The notes under the pieces were generated by a model, which did no database searches, was not told where the DNA came from, and saw nothing but the letters and a program-made list of their open reading frames with translations. A program made the position numbers and the translations under genes. From Hexactinellida sp. DTS-2022 (Eukaryota; Porifera; Hexactinellida), in the NCBI GenBank assembly GCA_028753945.1, contig JAPNXP010000002.1, positions 13,082,001 through 13,146,000 of the forward strand: a DNA stretch of 64,000 bases. The letters are read 5' to 3'. Of this stretch, positions 32,763 through 46,300 are shown piece after piece. Numbering within the stretch: position 1 is the stretch's first letter; the number at the start of each line of letters is the position of its first letter.

Positions 32763-34389
32763 CCTATCCGTACAATTGCTTTTGCGTTGGCCCTTGCAAA
32801 AGATGATTTTGATACCTGCGAATAATGTATGTACTCTAGCATTTGCACAGTTATTATTATTATTTACTTCTACTATTACTTTGTTATTGTTAGCTTATTT
32901 GTTTACCACTCTTTTGAAATTATGAACTAGTCGTTGAAATTGTATCTTTGTGACTGTACTTGAGGAGAGAGAAATTAATGAAACAAACAACAAATTCTGT
33001 TTATTAACCTCGAACCTTAGATGGGAACCACCAAATGTGACTCTATTTTGGAATATTTCCTATTCTGCGAATAAAATTCTTGTGGATACTTGGGGGAATA
33101 TTATATACAATTCAGAATAACATAAAAATGAATTGTGGGATAATTAATGAATCTGAGAAATTTGCATTCACCTGAAATTCCGATCCATTTCTGATTAATA
33201 CAAGTCAATTTATCTATTTTTTTATTATTAATAATAGACAAACAATTAGTATATCTGTAATTTACAATCATATATTATGACATTTATTCGAGCATAATAC
33301 TAGCCCTCCTGGTCAAAATATGGAAACAAACTTACTAGTATACAGTCAGTATCTGGCTGATTGAATTATCAAGGATCGTGATCGCAATCCTTTTTCAGGA
33401 TGGTCTATAATTCGGGACGTGGTACAATATATGCTCGCATGACTTCAATCTAATGAAACTGTTAAGTAGTGGGACAAAATATGTTATCATAAATGCAAGA
33501 ATTTTTCTTATTACACTTAGAATGCGTTTATTATCTACTCAATGAGTATATCTCTACTCCTTTATGGATTCTTATTATTGCCTCCAATGACGGGATGGGG
33601 AACTGTAATAGGTCCGAATGGATTAAGTCCGACCAAATTACATAGCTGGATTGGACAATGTTTCTGGCCATCTTGTGTAATTATTTTATCTGTGCAGGAG
33701 TAGCATGTCTGATGTGACGACAAGGTAGAATAATAGTGTCTGCGCCCACACTCAGCATATTTTACATACTCTATGGTTCGAAATATTGATATTTTCATTA
33801 GTAATATTTGTAGATTAATCATCAGTCTCTCTAGCAACTACTAGCCATTAGCCTCTACTTCAACATTAGAATGTTCCAGCGTTCGAAAATTAAGCCCAAC
33901 TCTCTTAAAAACATCTAAATATGTTATTTTTCCATCCAACAATTGTCTTTGGAACACTTCTATGATTTGTTTTCTTTGGATAGTTTTCGTCTTGTCCAAT
34001 TTTTCGAATTTGAGAAACCACGATCGATCCTTTCCAAATCTTTTGCAGTAGATACTATCACAGCATTTAATTTTTGGATAAATTCCCAGAAATTTGGGCT
34101 ATGGGATTTGACATCGATCAAACGGTTTTTATTAACAACTGTTGTTGGAATATCAAGAAATATAAGTGTCAGTAATTTATCACGTGCATTAATTTGTCGG
34201 ACTTATTCCTGTAAGGAAAAACAGTAGTCGGACTTATTCCAGTCGGACCAATTCAGTCAAATCGACGGAATTTGTATTGGGTAGGCAACTTTCTTGCTTC
34301 TAATTATTATTATGAAGTAATGGTAAAATTACAACTCTTTTCGCTGTTTTGAATAAACACTAGAATTCCAATTTGTCCGTCGTGTAACT
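32763..34389. other. Intergenic, UBE2J2 to CAND1, possible minus-strand coding remnant
   Basis: AT-rich spacer. On the minus strand between about 34200 and 33560 there are several open stretches: one reading NFWEFIQKLNAVIVSTAKDL, one reading IIEVFQRQLLDGKITYLDVF, and a 91-codon frame (33837-33562) with a YSTLSSHQTCYSCTD segment. They are in different frames or separated by stops, and I recognise no family. It may be a decayed gene or transposon, or chance. Confidence 0.35.
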
Positions 34390-37300
34390 ATGGCGAGTAC
34401 ACCGTACCATATCACTACGCTACTGGAGAAGATGACCTCTAGCGATAAGGATTACCGATTTATGGCTTGCAACGACTTGATTGCAGAGCTGAAAAAAGAT
34501 GTTCTGAAGTTGGATGAAGATGCGGAGAAGAGAGTTGCGCAGATGCTTCTCAAACTCCTGCAGGACAAGAATGGGGAGGTGCAGAACCTGGCTGTCAAGT
34601 GTCTGGGTAAGATAGCTTACAATACTCTTCAAGAGATTTGCCAGGGATTCACTATATCTATCAAATACGTTAGTATGAATGAGCGATTGAAGCAGTCCAT
34701 CTGACTGAAAAATATCATTTTATTTTGGGGGTTTTCAATAATTTTTTGAATTAAATTTTGGGATTTTAAATTCTGATGGGAAACACTTATTCTAATCCTA
34801 TTGATATTCAGTCTAATTTGACTCATCCTCGGAATACAACATTAGTTCATATCTTTTTTATGAACTTGTATTGAATATGTGATTAGCATTTCAATCCATT
34901 TCTAGGCTTGCTAATCCATAGATCGAAAGAGGCTAACCTATTCTGGTTAAACGAGACGCTATGCGACAACCTGACCTCCAAAGAGGAGCAGCTGCGAGAC
35001 ATCAGCTCCATAGCTCTAAAGACGATAATAGCGGAGCTCCCGCCCCCCTCCAACTCCCTCTCGGGGCGCATCTCCCACACCCTGGTGAAGAAGCTGCTGC
35101 TCATATTCAAGGACCCGTCTGTCGACTCTCATGTGCAGCTCGAGAGTCTGGACATCATCAGTGATCTCCTCATCAGGCTAGTCTTATTACAGGAGACTCT
35201 GCTTAATCGGGCCACTGGTTAATAGGGTCAATATTCGGTTAATTGTGTTAAACGTATATCACTGGTAGTATACACGTATATAATTAATAGTTATATCATC
35301 AAAATGGCTTATTTCGATTACTCGTTTCTCTGTTTAATCGAGTCAAGTAGTAATGCAATTAAGTAGTGTTATTACGGTGGATACCATGTGTACCTCAGGT
35401 ATGGGAACCTGTTGCAGTCCCAGCACGAGGAGGTGCTGGAGGTGTCCCAGGCGCTGCTGAAGAACAGCCGCGTGGCTGTCAGGAAGAGGTCTATCGTAGT
35501 CATCAGTCAGCTGGTCACCTGCTGCTCGCAGGAAGTGTTTCTCAAGCTGCTGGACCATGTCATCGCGAGACTCAGCGAGTCCGACTCTGTGCTCACTTAC
35601 AAGACATACATACAGGTAATGACTGCCAATTGGTTAACGATTTTTTATTCAATGGAAAAGTATAGTAGAACTCCGTATAACGTACCCCCTATGGAATGGA
35701 AAGAGTACGTATTATCCGAGTGTACGTTCTAACCGAGTTTTTCCTATATTATACATACATTGCTTTATAAATTTGGTAAAAATCAATACATACTAACCAT
35801 GTATGTTATAACCGAATTTTACTACTATAAACCACGACAACTTGAGTTAAAAGGACGCCAGAAAAAATAGTATTTGAAATGAATATAGATAAGAAAATGC
35901 ATGCAAAATGGAATAGGAAGATAAATATAGGTTTAAATGGATGGGTAAAAAATAGTAAATGCAAAAATTTTAAACAAAATTACAACGACGAGTAAAACAG
36001 TCCGTGTCCTTTTAACCACATAAAGTCCCTTTAACCGCTTCGTGTCCCTTTAACCGCTTCGTGTCCGTTTAACCGCTTCGTGTCCCTTTAAACGCTTCGT
36101 GTCCCTTTAACCGCTACATGTCCCTTTAACCGCTACATGTCCCTTTGCCATTACATATCCCTATAGGCTATAACCGATACGTGTCCCTTTATTCGCTTAA
36201 TGTCCCTTTAATCGTTTCATGTCCGTTTAACCGCTTCGTGTCTCTTTAACCGCTTCGTGTCCCTTTAACCGCTCATGTCCCTTTAACCGCTTCATGTCCC
36301 TTTAACCGCTTCGTGTCCCTTTAATCGCTTCGTGTCCCTTTAACCGCTTCATGTCCCTTTGCATTACATATCCCTATAGGCTATAACCGATACGTGTCCC
36401 TTTATTCGCTTAATGTCCCTTTAACCGCTTCGTGTCCCTTTAACCGCTTCGTGTCCCTTTAACCGCTTCGTGTCCCTTTAACCGCTTCGTGTCCGTTTAA
36501 CTGCTTCGTGTCCATTTAACCGCTTCGTGTCCCTTTAACCGCTTCGTGTCCCTTTAACCGCTTCGTGTCCGTTTAACTGCTTCGTGTCCCTTTAACCGCT
36601 TCGTGTCCGTTTAACCGCTTCGTGTCCCTTTAACCGCTTCGTGTCCCTTTAACCGCTTCGTGTCCCTTTAACCGCTTCATGTCCCTTTGCCATTACATAT
36701 CCCTATAGGCTATAACCGATACGTGTCCCTTTATTCGCTTAATGTCCCTTTAACCGCTTCGTGTCCCTTTAACCGCTTCGTGTCCCTTTAACCGCTTCGT
36801 GTCCCTTTAACCGCTTCGTGTCCGTTTAACTGCTTCGTGTCCCTTTAACCGCTTCGTGTCCCTTTAACCGCTTCGTGTCCCTTTAACCGCTTCGTGTCCG
36901 TTTAACTGCTTCGTGTCCCTTTAACCGCTTCGTGTCCGTTTAACCGCTTCGTGTCCCTTTAACCGCTTCGTGTCCCTTTAACCGCTTCGTGTCCCTTTAA
37001 CCGCTTCATGTCCCTTTGCCATTACATATCCCTATAGGCTATAACCGATACGTGTCCCTTTATTCGCTTAATGTCCCTTTAACCGCTTCGTGTCCCTTTA
37101 ACCGCTTCGTGTCCCTTTAACTGCTTCATGTCCCTTTAACCGCTTCGTGTCCCTTTAACCGCTTCGTGTCCCTTTAAACGCTTCGTGTCCCTTTAACCGC
37201 TTCGTGTCCCTTTAACCTCTTCATGTCCCTTTGCCATTACATATCCCTATAGGCTATAACCGATACGTGTCCCTTTATTCGCATAATGTCGCTTTAACCG

Positions 37301-40300
37301 CTTCGTGTCCCTTTAACCGCTTCGTGTCCCTTTAACTGCTTCATGTCCCTTTAACCGCTTCGTGTCCCTTTAACCGCTTCGTGTCCCTTTAAACGCTTCG
37401 TGTCCCTTTAACCGCTTCGTGTCCCTTTAACCTCTTCATGTCCCTTTGCCATTACATATCCCTATAGGCTATAACCGATACGTGTCCCTTTATTCGCTTA
37501 ATGTCCCTTTAACCGCTTCGTGTCCCTTTAACCGCTTCGTGTCCCTTTAACCGCTTCGTGTCCCTTTAACTGCTTCGTGTCCCTTTAACCGCTTCGTGTC
37601 CCTTTAACCGCTTCGTGTCCCTTTAACCGCTTCGGTCCCTTTAACTGCTTCGTGTCCCTTTAACCGCTTCGTGTCCCTTTAACCGCTTCGTGTCCCTTTA
37701 ACTGCTTCATGTCCCTTTAACCGCTTCGTGTCCCTTTAACCGCTTCGTGTCCCTTTAAACGCTTCGTGTCCCTTTAACCGCTTCGTGTCCCTTTAACCTC
37801 TTCATGTCCCTTTGCCATTACATATCCCTATAGGCTATAACCGATACGTGTCCCTTTATTCGCATAATGTCGCTTTAACCGCTTCGTGTCCCTTTAACCG
37901 CTTCGTGTCCCTTTAACTGCTTCATGTCCCTTTAACCGCTTCGTGTCCCTTTAACCGCTTCGTGTCCCTTTAAACGCTTCGTGTCCCTTTAACCGCTTCG
38001 TGTCCCTTTAACCTCTTCATGTCCCTTTGCCATTACATATCCCTATAGGCTATAACCGATACGTGTCCCTTTATTCGCTTAATGTCCCTTTAACCGCTTC
38101 GTGTCCCTTTAACCGCTTCGTGTCCCTTTAACCGCTTCGTGTCCCTTTAACTGCTTCGTGTCCCTTTAACCGCTTCGTGTCCCTTTAACCGCTTCGTGTC
38201 CCTTTAACCGCTTCGTGTCCCTTTAACCGCTTCGTGTCCCTTTAACTGCTTCGTGTCCCTTTAACCGCTTCGTGTCCCTTTAACCGCTTCATGTCCCTTT
38301 AACCGCTTCGTGTCCCTTTAACCGCTTCATGTCCCTTTAACCGCTTCGTGTCCCTTTAACCGCTTCATGTCCCTTTAACCGCTTCGTGTCCCTTTAACCG
38401 CTTCGTGTCCCTTTAACCGCTTCATGTCCCTTTGCCATTACATATCCCTATAGGCTATAACCGATACGTGTCCCTTTATTCGCTTAATGTCCCTTTAACC
38501 GCTTCGTGTCCCTTTAACCGCTTCGTGTCCCTTTAACTGCTTCATGTCCCTTTAACCGCTTCGTGTCCCTTTAACCGCTTCGTGTCCCTTTAAACGCTTC
38601 GTGTCCCTTTAACCTCTTCATGTCCCTTTGCCATTACATATCCCTATAGGCTATAACCGATACGTGTCCCTTTATTCGCTTAATGTCCCTTTAACCGCTT
38701 CGTGTCCCTTTAACCGCTTCGTGTCCCTTTAACTGCTTCGTGTCCCTTTAACCGCTTCGTGTCCCTTTAACTGCTTCATGTCCCTTTAACCGCTTCGTGT
38801 CCCTTTAACCGCTTCGTGTCCCTTTAAACGCTTCGTGTCCCTTTAACCTCTTCGTGTCCCTTTAACCTCTTCATGTCCCTTTGCCATTACATATCCCTAT
38901 AGGCTATAACCGATACGTGTCCCTTTATTCGCTTAATGTCCCTTTAACCGCTTCGTGTCCCTTTAACCGCTTCGTGTCCCTTTAACCGCTTCGTGTCCCT
39001 TTAACTGCTTCGTGTCCCTTTAACCGCTTCGTGTCCCTTTAACTGCTTCGTGTCCCTTTAACCGCTTCGTGTCCCTTTAACTGCTTCATGTCCCTTTAAT
39101 CGTTTCATGTCCGTTTAACCGCTACATGTCCCTTTAACTGCTTCGTGTCCCTTTAACCTCTTCATGTCCCTTTGCCATTACATATCCCTATAGGCTATAA
39201 CCGATACGTGTCCCTTTATTCGCTTAATGTCCCTTTAACCGCTTCGTGTCCCTTTAACCGCTTCGTGTCCCTTTAACTGCTTCATGTCCCTTTAACCGCT
39301 TCGTGTCCCTTTAACCGCTTCGTGTCCCTTTAAACGCTTCGTGTCCCTTTAACCTCTTCATGTCCCTTTGCCATTACATATCCCTATAGGCTATAACCGA
39401 TACGTGTCCCTTTATTCGTTTAATGTCCCTTTAACCGCTTCGTGTCCCTTTAACCGCTTCGTGTCCCTTTAACTGCTTCGTGTCCCTTTAACCGCTTCGT
39501 GTCCCTTTAACCGCTTCGTGTCCCTTTAATCGCTTCGTGTCCCTTTAACTGCTTCGTGTCCCTTTAACCGCTTCGTGTCCCTTTAACCGCTTCGTGTCCC
39601 TTTAACCGCTTCGTGTCCCTTTAACTGCTTCGTGTCCCTTTAACCGCTTCGTGTCCCTTTAACTGCTTCATGTCCCTTTAACCGCTTCGTGTCCCTTTAA
39701 CCGCTTCGTGTCCCTTTAAACGCTTCGTGTCCCTTTAACCTCTTCGTGTCCCTTTAACCTCTTCATGTCCCTTTGCCATTACATATCCCTATAGGCTATA
39801 ACCGATACGTGTCCCTTTATTCGCTTAATGTCCCTTTAACCGCTTCGTGTCCCTTTAACCGCTTCGTGTCCCTTTAACCGCTTCGTGTCCCTTTAACTGC
39901 TTCGTGTCCCTTTAATCGTTTCATGTCCGTTTAACCGCTACATGTCCCTTTAACTGCTTCGTGTCCCTTTAACCTCTTCGTGTCCCTTTAACCTCTTCAT
40001 GTCCCTTTGCCATTACATATCCCTATAGGCTATAACCGATACGTGTCCCTTTATTCGCTTAATGTCCCTTTAACCGCTTCGTGTCCCTTTAACCGCTTCG
40101 TGTCCCTTTAACTGCTTCGTGTCCCTTTAACCGCTTCGTGTCCCTTTAACTGCTTCGTGTCCCTTTAACCGCTTCGTGTCCCTTTAACCGCTTCGTGTCC
40201 CTTTAAACGCTTCGTGTCCCTTTAACCGCTTCGTGTCCCTTTAACCTCTTCATGTCCCTTTGCCATTACATATCCCTATAGGCTATAACCGATACGTGTC

Positions 40301-43300
40301 CCTTTATTCGCTTAATGTCCCTTTAACCTCTTCGTGTCCCTTTAACCTCTTCATGTCCCTTTGCCATTACATATCCCTATAGGCTATAACCGATACGTGT
40401 CCCTTTATTCGCTTAATGTCCCTTTAACCGCTTCGTGTCCCTTTAACCGCTTCGTGTCCCTTTAACTGCTTCGTGTCCCTTTAACCGCTTCGTGTCCCTT
40501 TAACTGCTTCGTGTCCCTTTAACCGCTTCGTGTCCCTTTAACCGCTTCGTGTCCCTTTAAACGCTTCGTGTCCCTTTAACCGCTTCGTGTCCCTTTAACC
40601 TCTTCATGTCCCTTTGCCATTACATATCCCTATAGGCTATAACCGATACGTGTCCCTTTATTCGCTTAATGTCCCTTTAACCGCTTCGTGTCCCTTTAAC
40701 CGCTTCGTGTCCCTTTAACCGCTTCGTGTCCCTTTAACTGCTTCATGTCCCTTTAACCGCTTCGTGTCCCTTTAACCGCTTCGTGTCCCTTTAACCGCTA
40801 CATGTCCGTTTAACCGCTTCATGTCCGTTTTACCACTTCATGTCCCTTTAACCTCTTCATGTCCGTTTAACTGCTTCGTGTCCCTTTAACCGCTTCGTGT
40901 CCCTTTACCCGCTTCGTGTCCGTTTAACCGCTTCGTGTCCCTTTAACCGCTTCGTGTCCCTTTAACCGCTTCGTGTCCCTTTAACCGCTTCGTGTCCCTT
41001 TAACCGCTTCGTGTCCCTTTAACTGCTTCATGTCCCTTTAACTGCTTCATGTCCCTTTAACCGCTTCGTGTCCTTTTAACCTCTTTTTCTTCATTCATTC
41101 ATTCTTACAAGTATTTTTTAATTCTTTAATTTTTTTTCATTTATTTTATTTGAACTATTTTTTTCTTTGTTTCCCTACTTATTTTTCATTTAGTTTTGCT
41201 TGTACTATTTTAATTTGATTAAATTTACTATTTCTAAATCTCGTGTCCATTTAACCGTAGTTGTCGTGGTTTCCTGTACTATAGTTTTATTTTTGAAGAA
41301 TAAATAATTATATGAGTTATGTTGCAAATGTATTAAAAGCCAATATAGCTTATCTAAATCCTGGATTTGGCATCTACTGTACATTATGTACTGTGTTAGG
41401 AATTGGTAGAGGTTTACATACTGACATTGGATACTCAATTATAATAGAGTATTACTGATCGGATTAAATCCACGATTTGTCATTGGTTTAAGACTGTTTG
41501 AATTAACGAGGGTCTATGTATTGAATGGTGAACTACTGTATGCTATATAACTGGTGTCCGTACATGTAGTTTAGTGTCCATGTGTGTAGGCTATGGGCGC
41601 CATAACGAGACAGGCCGGGGTCCGCATATCCGCCCTGCTGCCGCGGATAATCCCGCTGGTGCTGCTGCCCTGCTCGGAGGAGAGCGCCTTCAGAGACGAC
41701 GAGCTGCGGGAGTGCTGTCTGCAGACGCTCGAGTCCTTCATACAGAAGTGCCCCAGAGACATCAACCAGTTCATCCCCGGCATAACCGGCGTGGCGCTGC
41801 TCTACCTCTCGCACGACCCGAACTACTACGACAACGGAGAGGAGCCCGCGGGCCCCGACGAGGACGTCATGGAGACAGACCAGGAGCCGGTATTGCACTG
41901 AGTGCTTTAGCTTAATTAATATCACACGGGTACTAATAGAAGAAATATACAGTGATCGCCTAATAGCAATATTATATTATAGCTCTATTTACAAGTTGGT
42001 TTCACTTCCCAAGCGAGCATTTGTTGTGATTCTGTTCTTCTAATAATAAGTTCGCCATTTGGCAAGCAGATTTACTGCAAATCCAGATTACTATTCCGCA
42101 AAACACAACTAATTATATTTCCGAGGCCAGAACCTTTGTAATGTAATTTCATGCACTGGCAATGGTCATTTACTAACATCAAAGATTCACAATTCGCAAA
42201 CCCGGATATTTACATTGACTATGTGTAGGCCGATACACTATACAAGTAGGCCTATAATTATATTCCCTTAACAACACTAGGACTCAGGAGACGAGTACAA
42301 CAACGACGATGACTACAGTGACGACGATGACGTAAGCTGGAAGGTGCGTCGCGCGGCCGCCAAGTGCATCTCTGCGATAATATCCTCTCGGCCGGACATG
42401 CTGGCCGAGCAGTACAGCCTGCTCTCCCCGGCCCTCATCAGGAGGTTCAAGGAGAGAGAGGACAACGTTAAAGCGGACATATTCGAGGCTTATATAACGC
42501 TGCTGAAGCAAACCAAGGCGTTCAGCATTCTCCGCGGGAGAGACGTGTTAGACGCTAATGATATGGAGACGGACGGGCCCATAGTGCTACTGCAGCAACA
42601 GGTAAGGGTGATTGGTATGTGGGGTTGGAAATAATAATGATTTTTATATTTAGAATCAGATTTATTTTACAGTAGAACCTCGTTAATATGTATACCAAGG
42701 AGACCTTCAAATTAGTACTCCTTAACCGGAAATTCGTATTATTAAACCGGTGTGGTTTGTATTGAAATTGTTTTGGGAGGGGACTGAAATAGTGTACGTA
42801 TTAACCAGAATTCGTATATACCGTATTAATCGTGTTCATATTAACGAGTCTTATTCAATACAGAAGTCATTATTTTGATGATTTTTTTGAGAAGTTTTTT
42901 TTCAAAATATGATAACAATAAGGGCCTATGAAAGATTGTGTTTATACCGCTACATCAGTGAGAATGCTAGGTCCCAGATTTGGTGCGAGGAGTGACTAAG
43001 CAGATAAAGCAGAAGAGCGACAAGACGAGACAGTGCTGCTTCAGTTTGCTAACAGAGCTGGTGCTCACTCTCCCCGGCTCCCTTAGCTCCTCTGAGGATC
43101 TCGACAAGATAATCCCCGCCCTTAACAACTCATTCCACGACAAGAATGCGGCTTCTAACCTTAAAATAGACATACTGCACTTCCTATACGTGCTGCTCAC
43201 CAACCACTCCGCCACCTGTTTCCACACTCACATCGGCGTTCTCTGTCCGTTGCTAGTTAACGCCATACAGGATTCCTTTTATAAGATAACCAGCGAGGCC

Positions 43301-46300
43301 CTGCTGGTGACTCAGCAGCTCGTGGTTGTGCTCAGACCAGATCCCACCAAGACACAGGAGTTCGACTTCGAGCCGTACATAGATATACTGTACCAGGTAA
43401 TAGTGTGTTACAGGTATTCGTCCATGGTCCTTATCTGTAGATACAGTAGACTAGTTTGTGCCGTTCAATCGTTACGTAACCAAAATTCCCGAAAATTAGT
43501 CACGCTTTTTTGAAAATTTTAAGGACAAAATTATTGTTGTCACACATTGGTTAGTTAACCGCCCTTGTAAACCACACCTGCCAACCTATTCGAGTCATAT
43601 CCCTGTACGGGGCTCCAATTTTCCCCTGTACATTGGCTTAATTCCTTGGACACCCCAAAATTCAAAGAATAATCAAATTAATCACTTTGCTAAGGAGACT
43701 GTACAGGGAATCCCTGTACGCTTGAATAAGAACTGTTAATTTTCACAAAACAGAATGCTACATTCTGAGAGTGTAGGCATCTTTAGGTAATAATTTATTA
43801 GACTCACAATAAGTAAAAAATCCCTATACAAATGTAATAAATTCCTGTACGCCTGTACAGAACAGCCAAAATAGTAAAAATCCCTGTACGGTTGGCAGGT
43901 ATGGGAAGCGTTACATAACGTTTGAACGATCCCATAAACTAATTTATAGGTTAACAGTATAAGGTTTAATTCCCCTAGTGTATACAAATACATGCTATTT
44001 ATTGTATATTAATCCAGTTAATACGAATCTCCTGATAATACGAACCAGTTTACCACGGTCCCCTGGAGTCCCTATTCACGAGAGTCTATAGTATTAACTG
44101 TTGTTATCTTCGCATAGCCAACTATTCTCCGCTTGAAAGCAACAGACATAGACCAGGAGGTGAAGGAGAGAGCCATCTCCTGCACCGCCCAGATAATTGC
44201 TAGTCTCGGCGACAAGCTGCTGGCAGAGCAGCTGAGTGAGTGCCAGACCATTCTACTGGACAGACTCGAGAACGAGATCACTCGTCTGACAACCGTCAAA
44301 GGTCTGTCTACCATCGCCGTGTCGCCACTGCGCGTAGACATCAGTCTGACCCTCCCCTCCACCTTCCCGCTGCTGGCCTCCTTTCTGAGGAAGAACCAGC
44401 GCTCGCTCAAGATAGCGTCTCTTAACTGTCTCACGGTTCTATTCCAACAGTGAGTTAGTTTAATTCAAATAAGTTTATAAACTAAATGAATCTAGCTAGG
44501 GATACTAATATCGGCCAATAACTTACCAATATAAAGAGAATACTTATCCACCGATCATCGGTACCACCGATCATCGACGTTTGTATTAAAAACCTCGCTA
44601 CTTTCTACCGATGATGTTTTTTATAAACATAAAAAAACAATCGGTAGAAAGTAGCGAGGTTTTTTAATACAAACGCCGATGATCGGTGCTACCGATGATC
44701 GGTGGATAAGTATTCCCCAATATAAAAACCCACCTTTGCAAAAATGAATTTTTGATGTTGAAAAAGAATAATTATCCTTCCAAGTGCCTGGAAATCACAT
44801 TAGAAAAGTTGTTGGCTTATATAGTATAAGTAATCCCATTTTATATAAGGAGGCTATTTGGAAAATATATATACTTATTCCCCATAATAATAATATCGTG
44901 CATTCCATTGTACCGCCCCTAGCTACCCCTCCCTGGCTCCCGAGGAGCTCTACTCCCCGGTCCTGACGGAGCTGGCTCCACTCATATCGGAGGAGGACCT
45001 GCACATATCCCAGCTGGTGCTCATGCTGCTAACCGTCCTGGGCAGACAGATCCCGCAGGCTATGAACTTCATACACGACGCGCTCCTGCCGCGCATCCTG
45101 TATCTGCTCGCCTCTCCGCTCCTGCAAGGTTACATACGGCTACTGTAGCGCTATGCTATATTGAGCCGTTTTAGCTAGACTCACACTAAATATAAGCCCG
45201 CCATACACGGGCTTATATTTACAACTTTGTTCCTTGCAATTTGTTTCTTTTTTCGTGCAACTGTTGCACTAAAACACAACATCCTGTACATACGACATGG
45301 TGCAACTTTGTTGCATGAAAAATTCACAGGGTTTTCCCTAAGTCTTTATAGGGGTGCACGAAAATTGATAAAAATAATATATTTTTGTGACAACATTATG
45401 TTTTTCTTAGCTGAAGTAAAAACTATGTACTAAATTGTCTTGTTCGATAAGTGTATTTTGTAGAAATATATATAGTATTTGTGTTGTGTGAACATTGTCA
45501 TCGACCTATTAACCGTGGCTTGTCCCTACAATACGTATGTACATAACTATGCTATTACAGGAGCAGCACAGGCGGCTCTGCTGGAGTTCTTCACTTCTCT
45601 CGTTCGAGCTAAGATCCCCAGTCTAACGTACGAGAGTCTGGTTATTCTAGTCACGCAGCCTATCAACGCCCCGCTCAAGGAGACCGCAGCGCCCCTGCAC
45701 AAACACGGGTTCCACAACATAGCCAAGTGCGTATCCGCGCTGCTGCTGGCTGAGCCCGCCAAGACTGACGTCACGATAAGGAGCCTCATGGCTCTGGTGG
45801 CTAGCGCTTCTGCCACGGACCAGCAGAGTCACTACGCACTCCTGGCCATTGGGGAGATAGGTGAGCTAGCCTATTTAAGCAACTCAATTTTGTATTATTC
45901 TGCTAGACATTACAATGCAATACAGTAGACTCTCGTTGATACGAACCGGTTAATGCGTACTATTTCAGTCCCCTTCAAAGCCTTTTCAATACAAATGACA
46001 CCGCTTAATACGAATTTCGAATTCACAATTTGACGGTCCCTTTGTGTACGTATTAACGATGTTATACTGTATATCATTCGTATTATCCGATATTTGTACT
46101 AACAGGTATCTCTCTGTATTAATATGGCTTTGAAGGGAACCGAATAGTGTACGTATAAACTGGCATTTCGTATTAGCCGTGCTCTACTAACGAGAGTCTC
46201 CTCTGTTTGTCAATAGGGAAATTCCACAACCTGAGCGTGTATGGGGGCCTCCAACAGATCTTAATTAATTCCTTCGACCACTCCTCCGAAGACGTTAAAT

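Noticed and set aside
33943..34227. A 94-codon plus-strand open frame before CAND1
   Set aside because: No recognisable family; the opposite strand of the same stretch looks more protein-like.
36000..41085. CRISPR array or telomere-like tract
   Set aside because: Units are contiguous without unique spacers, the context is a eukaryotic intron, and the unit is not a known telomere repeat.
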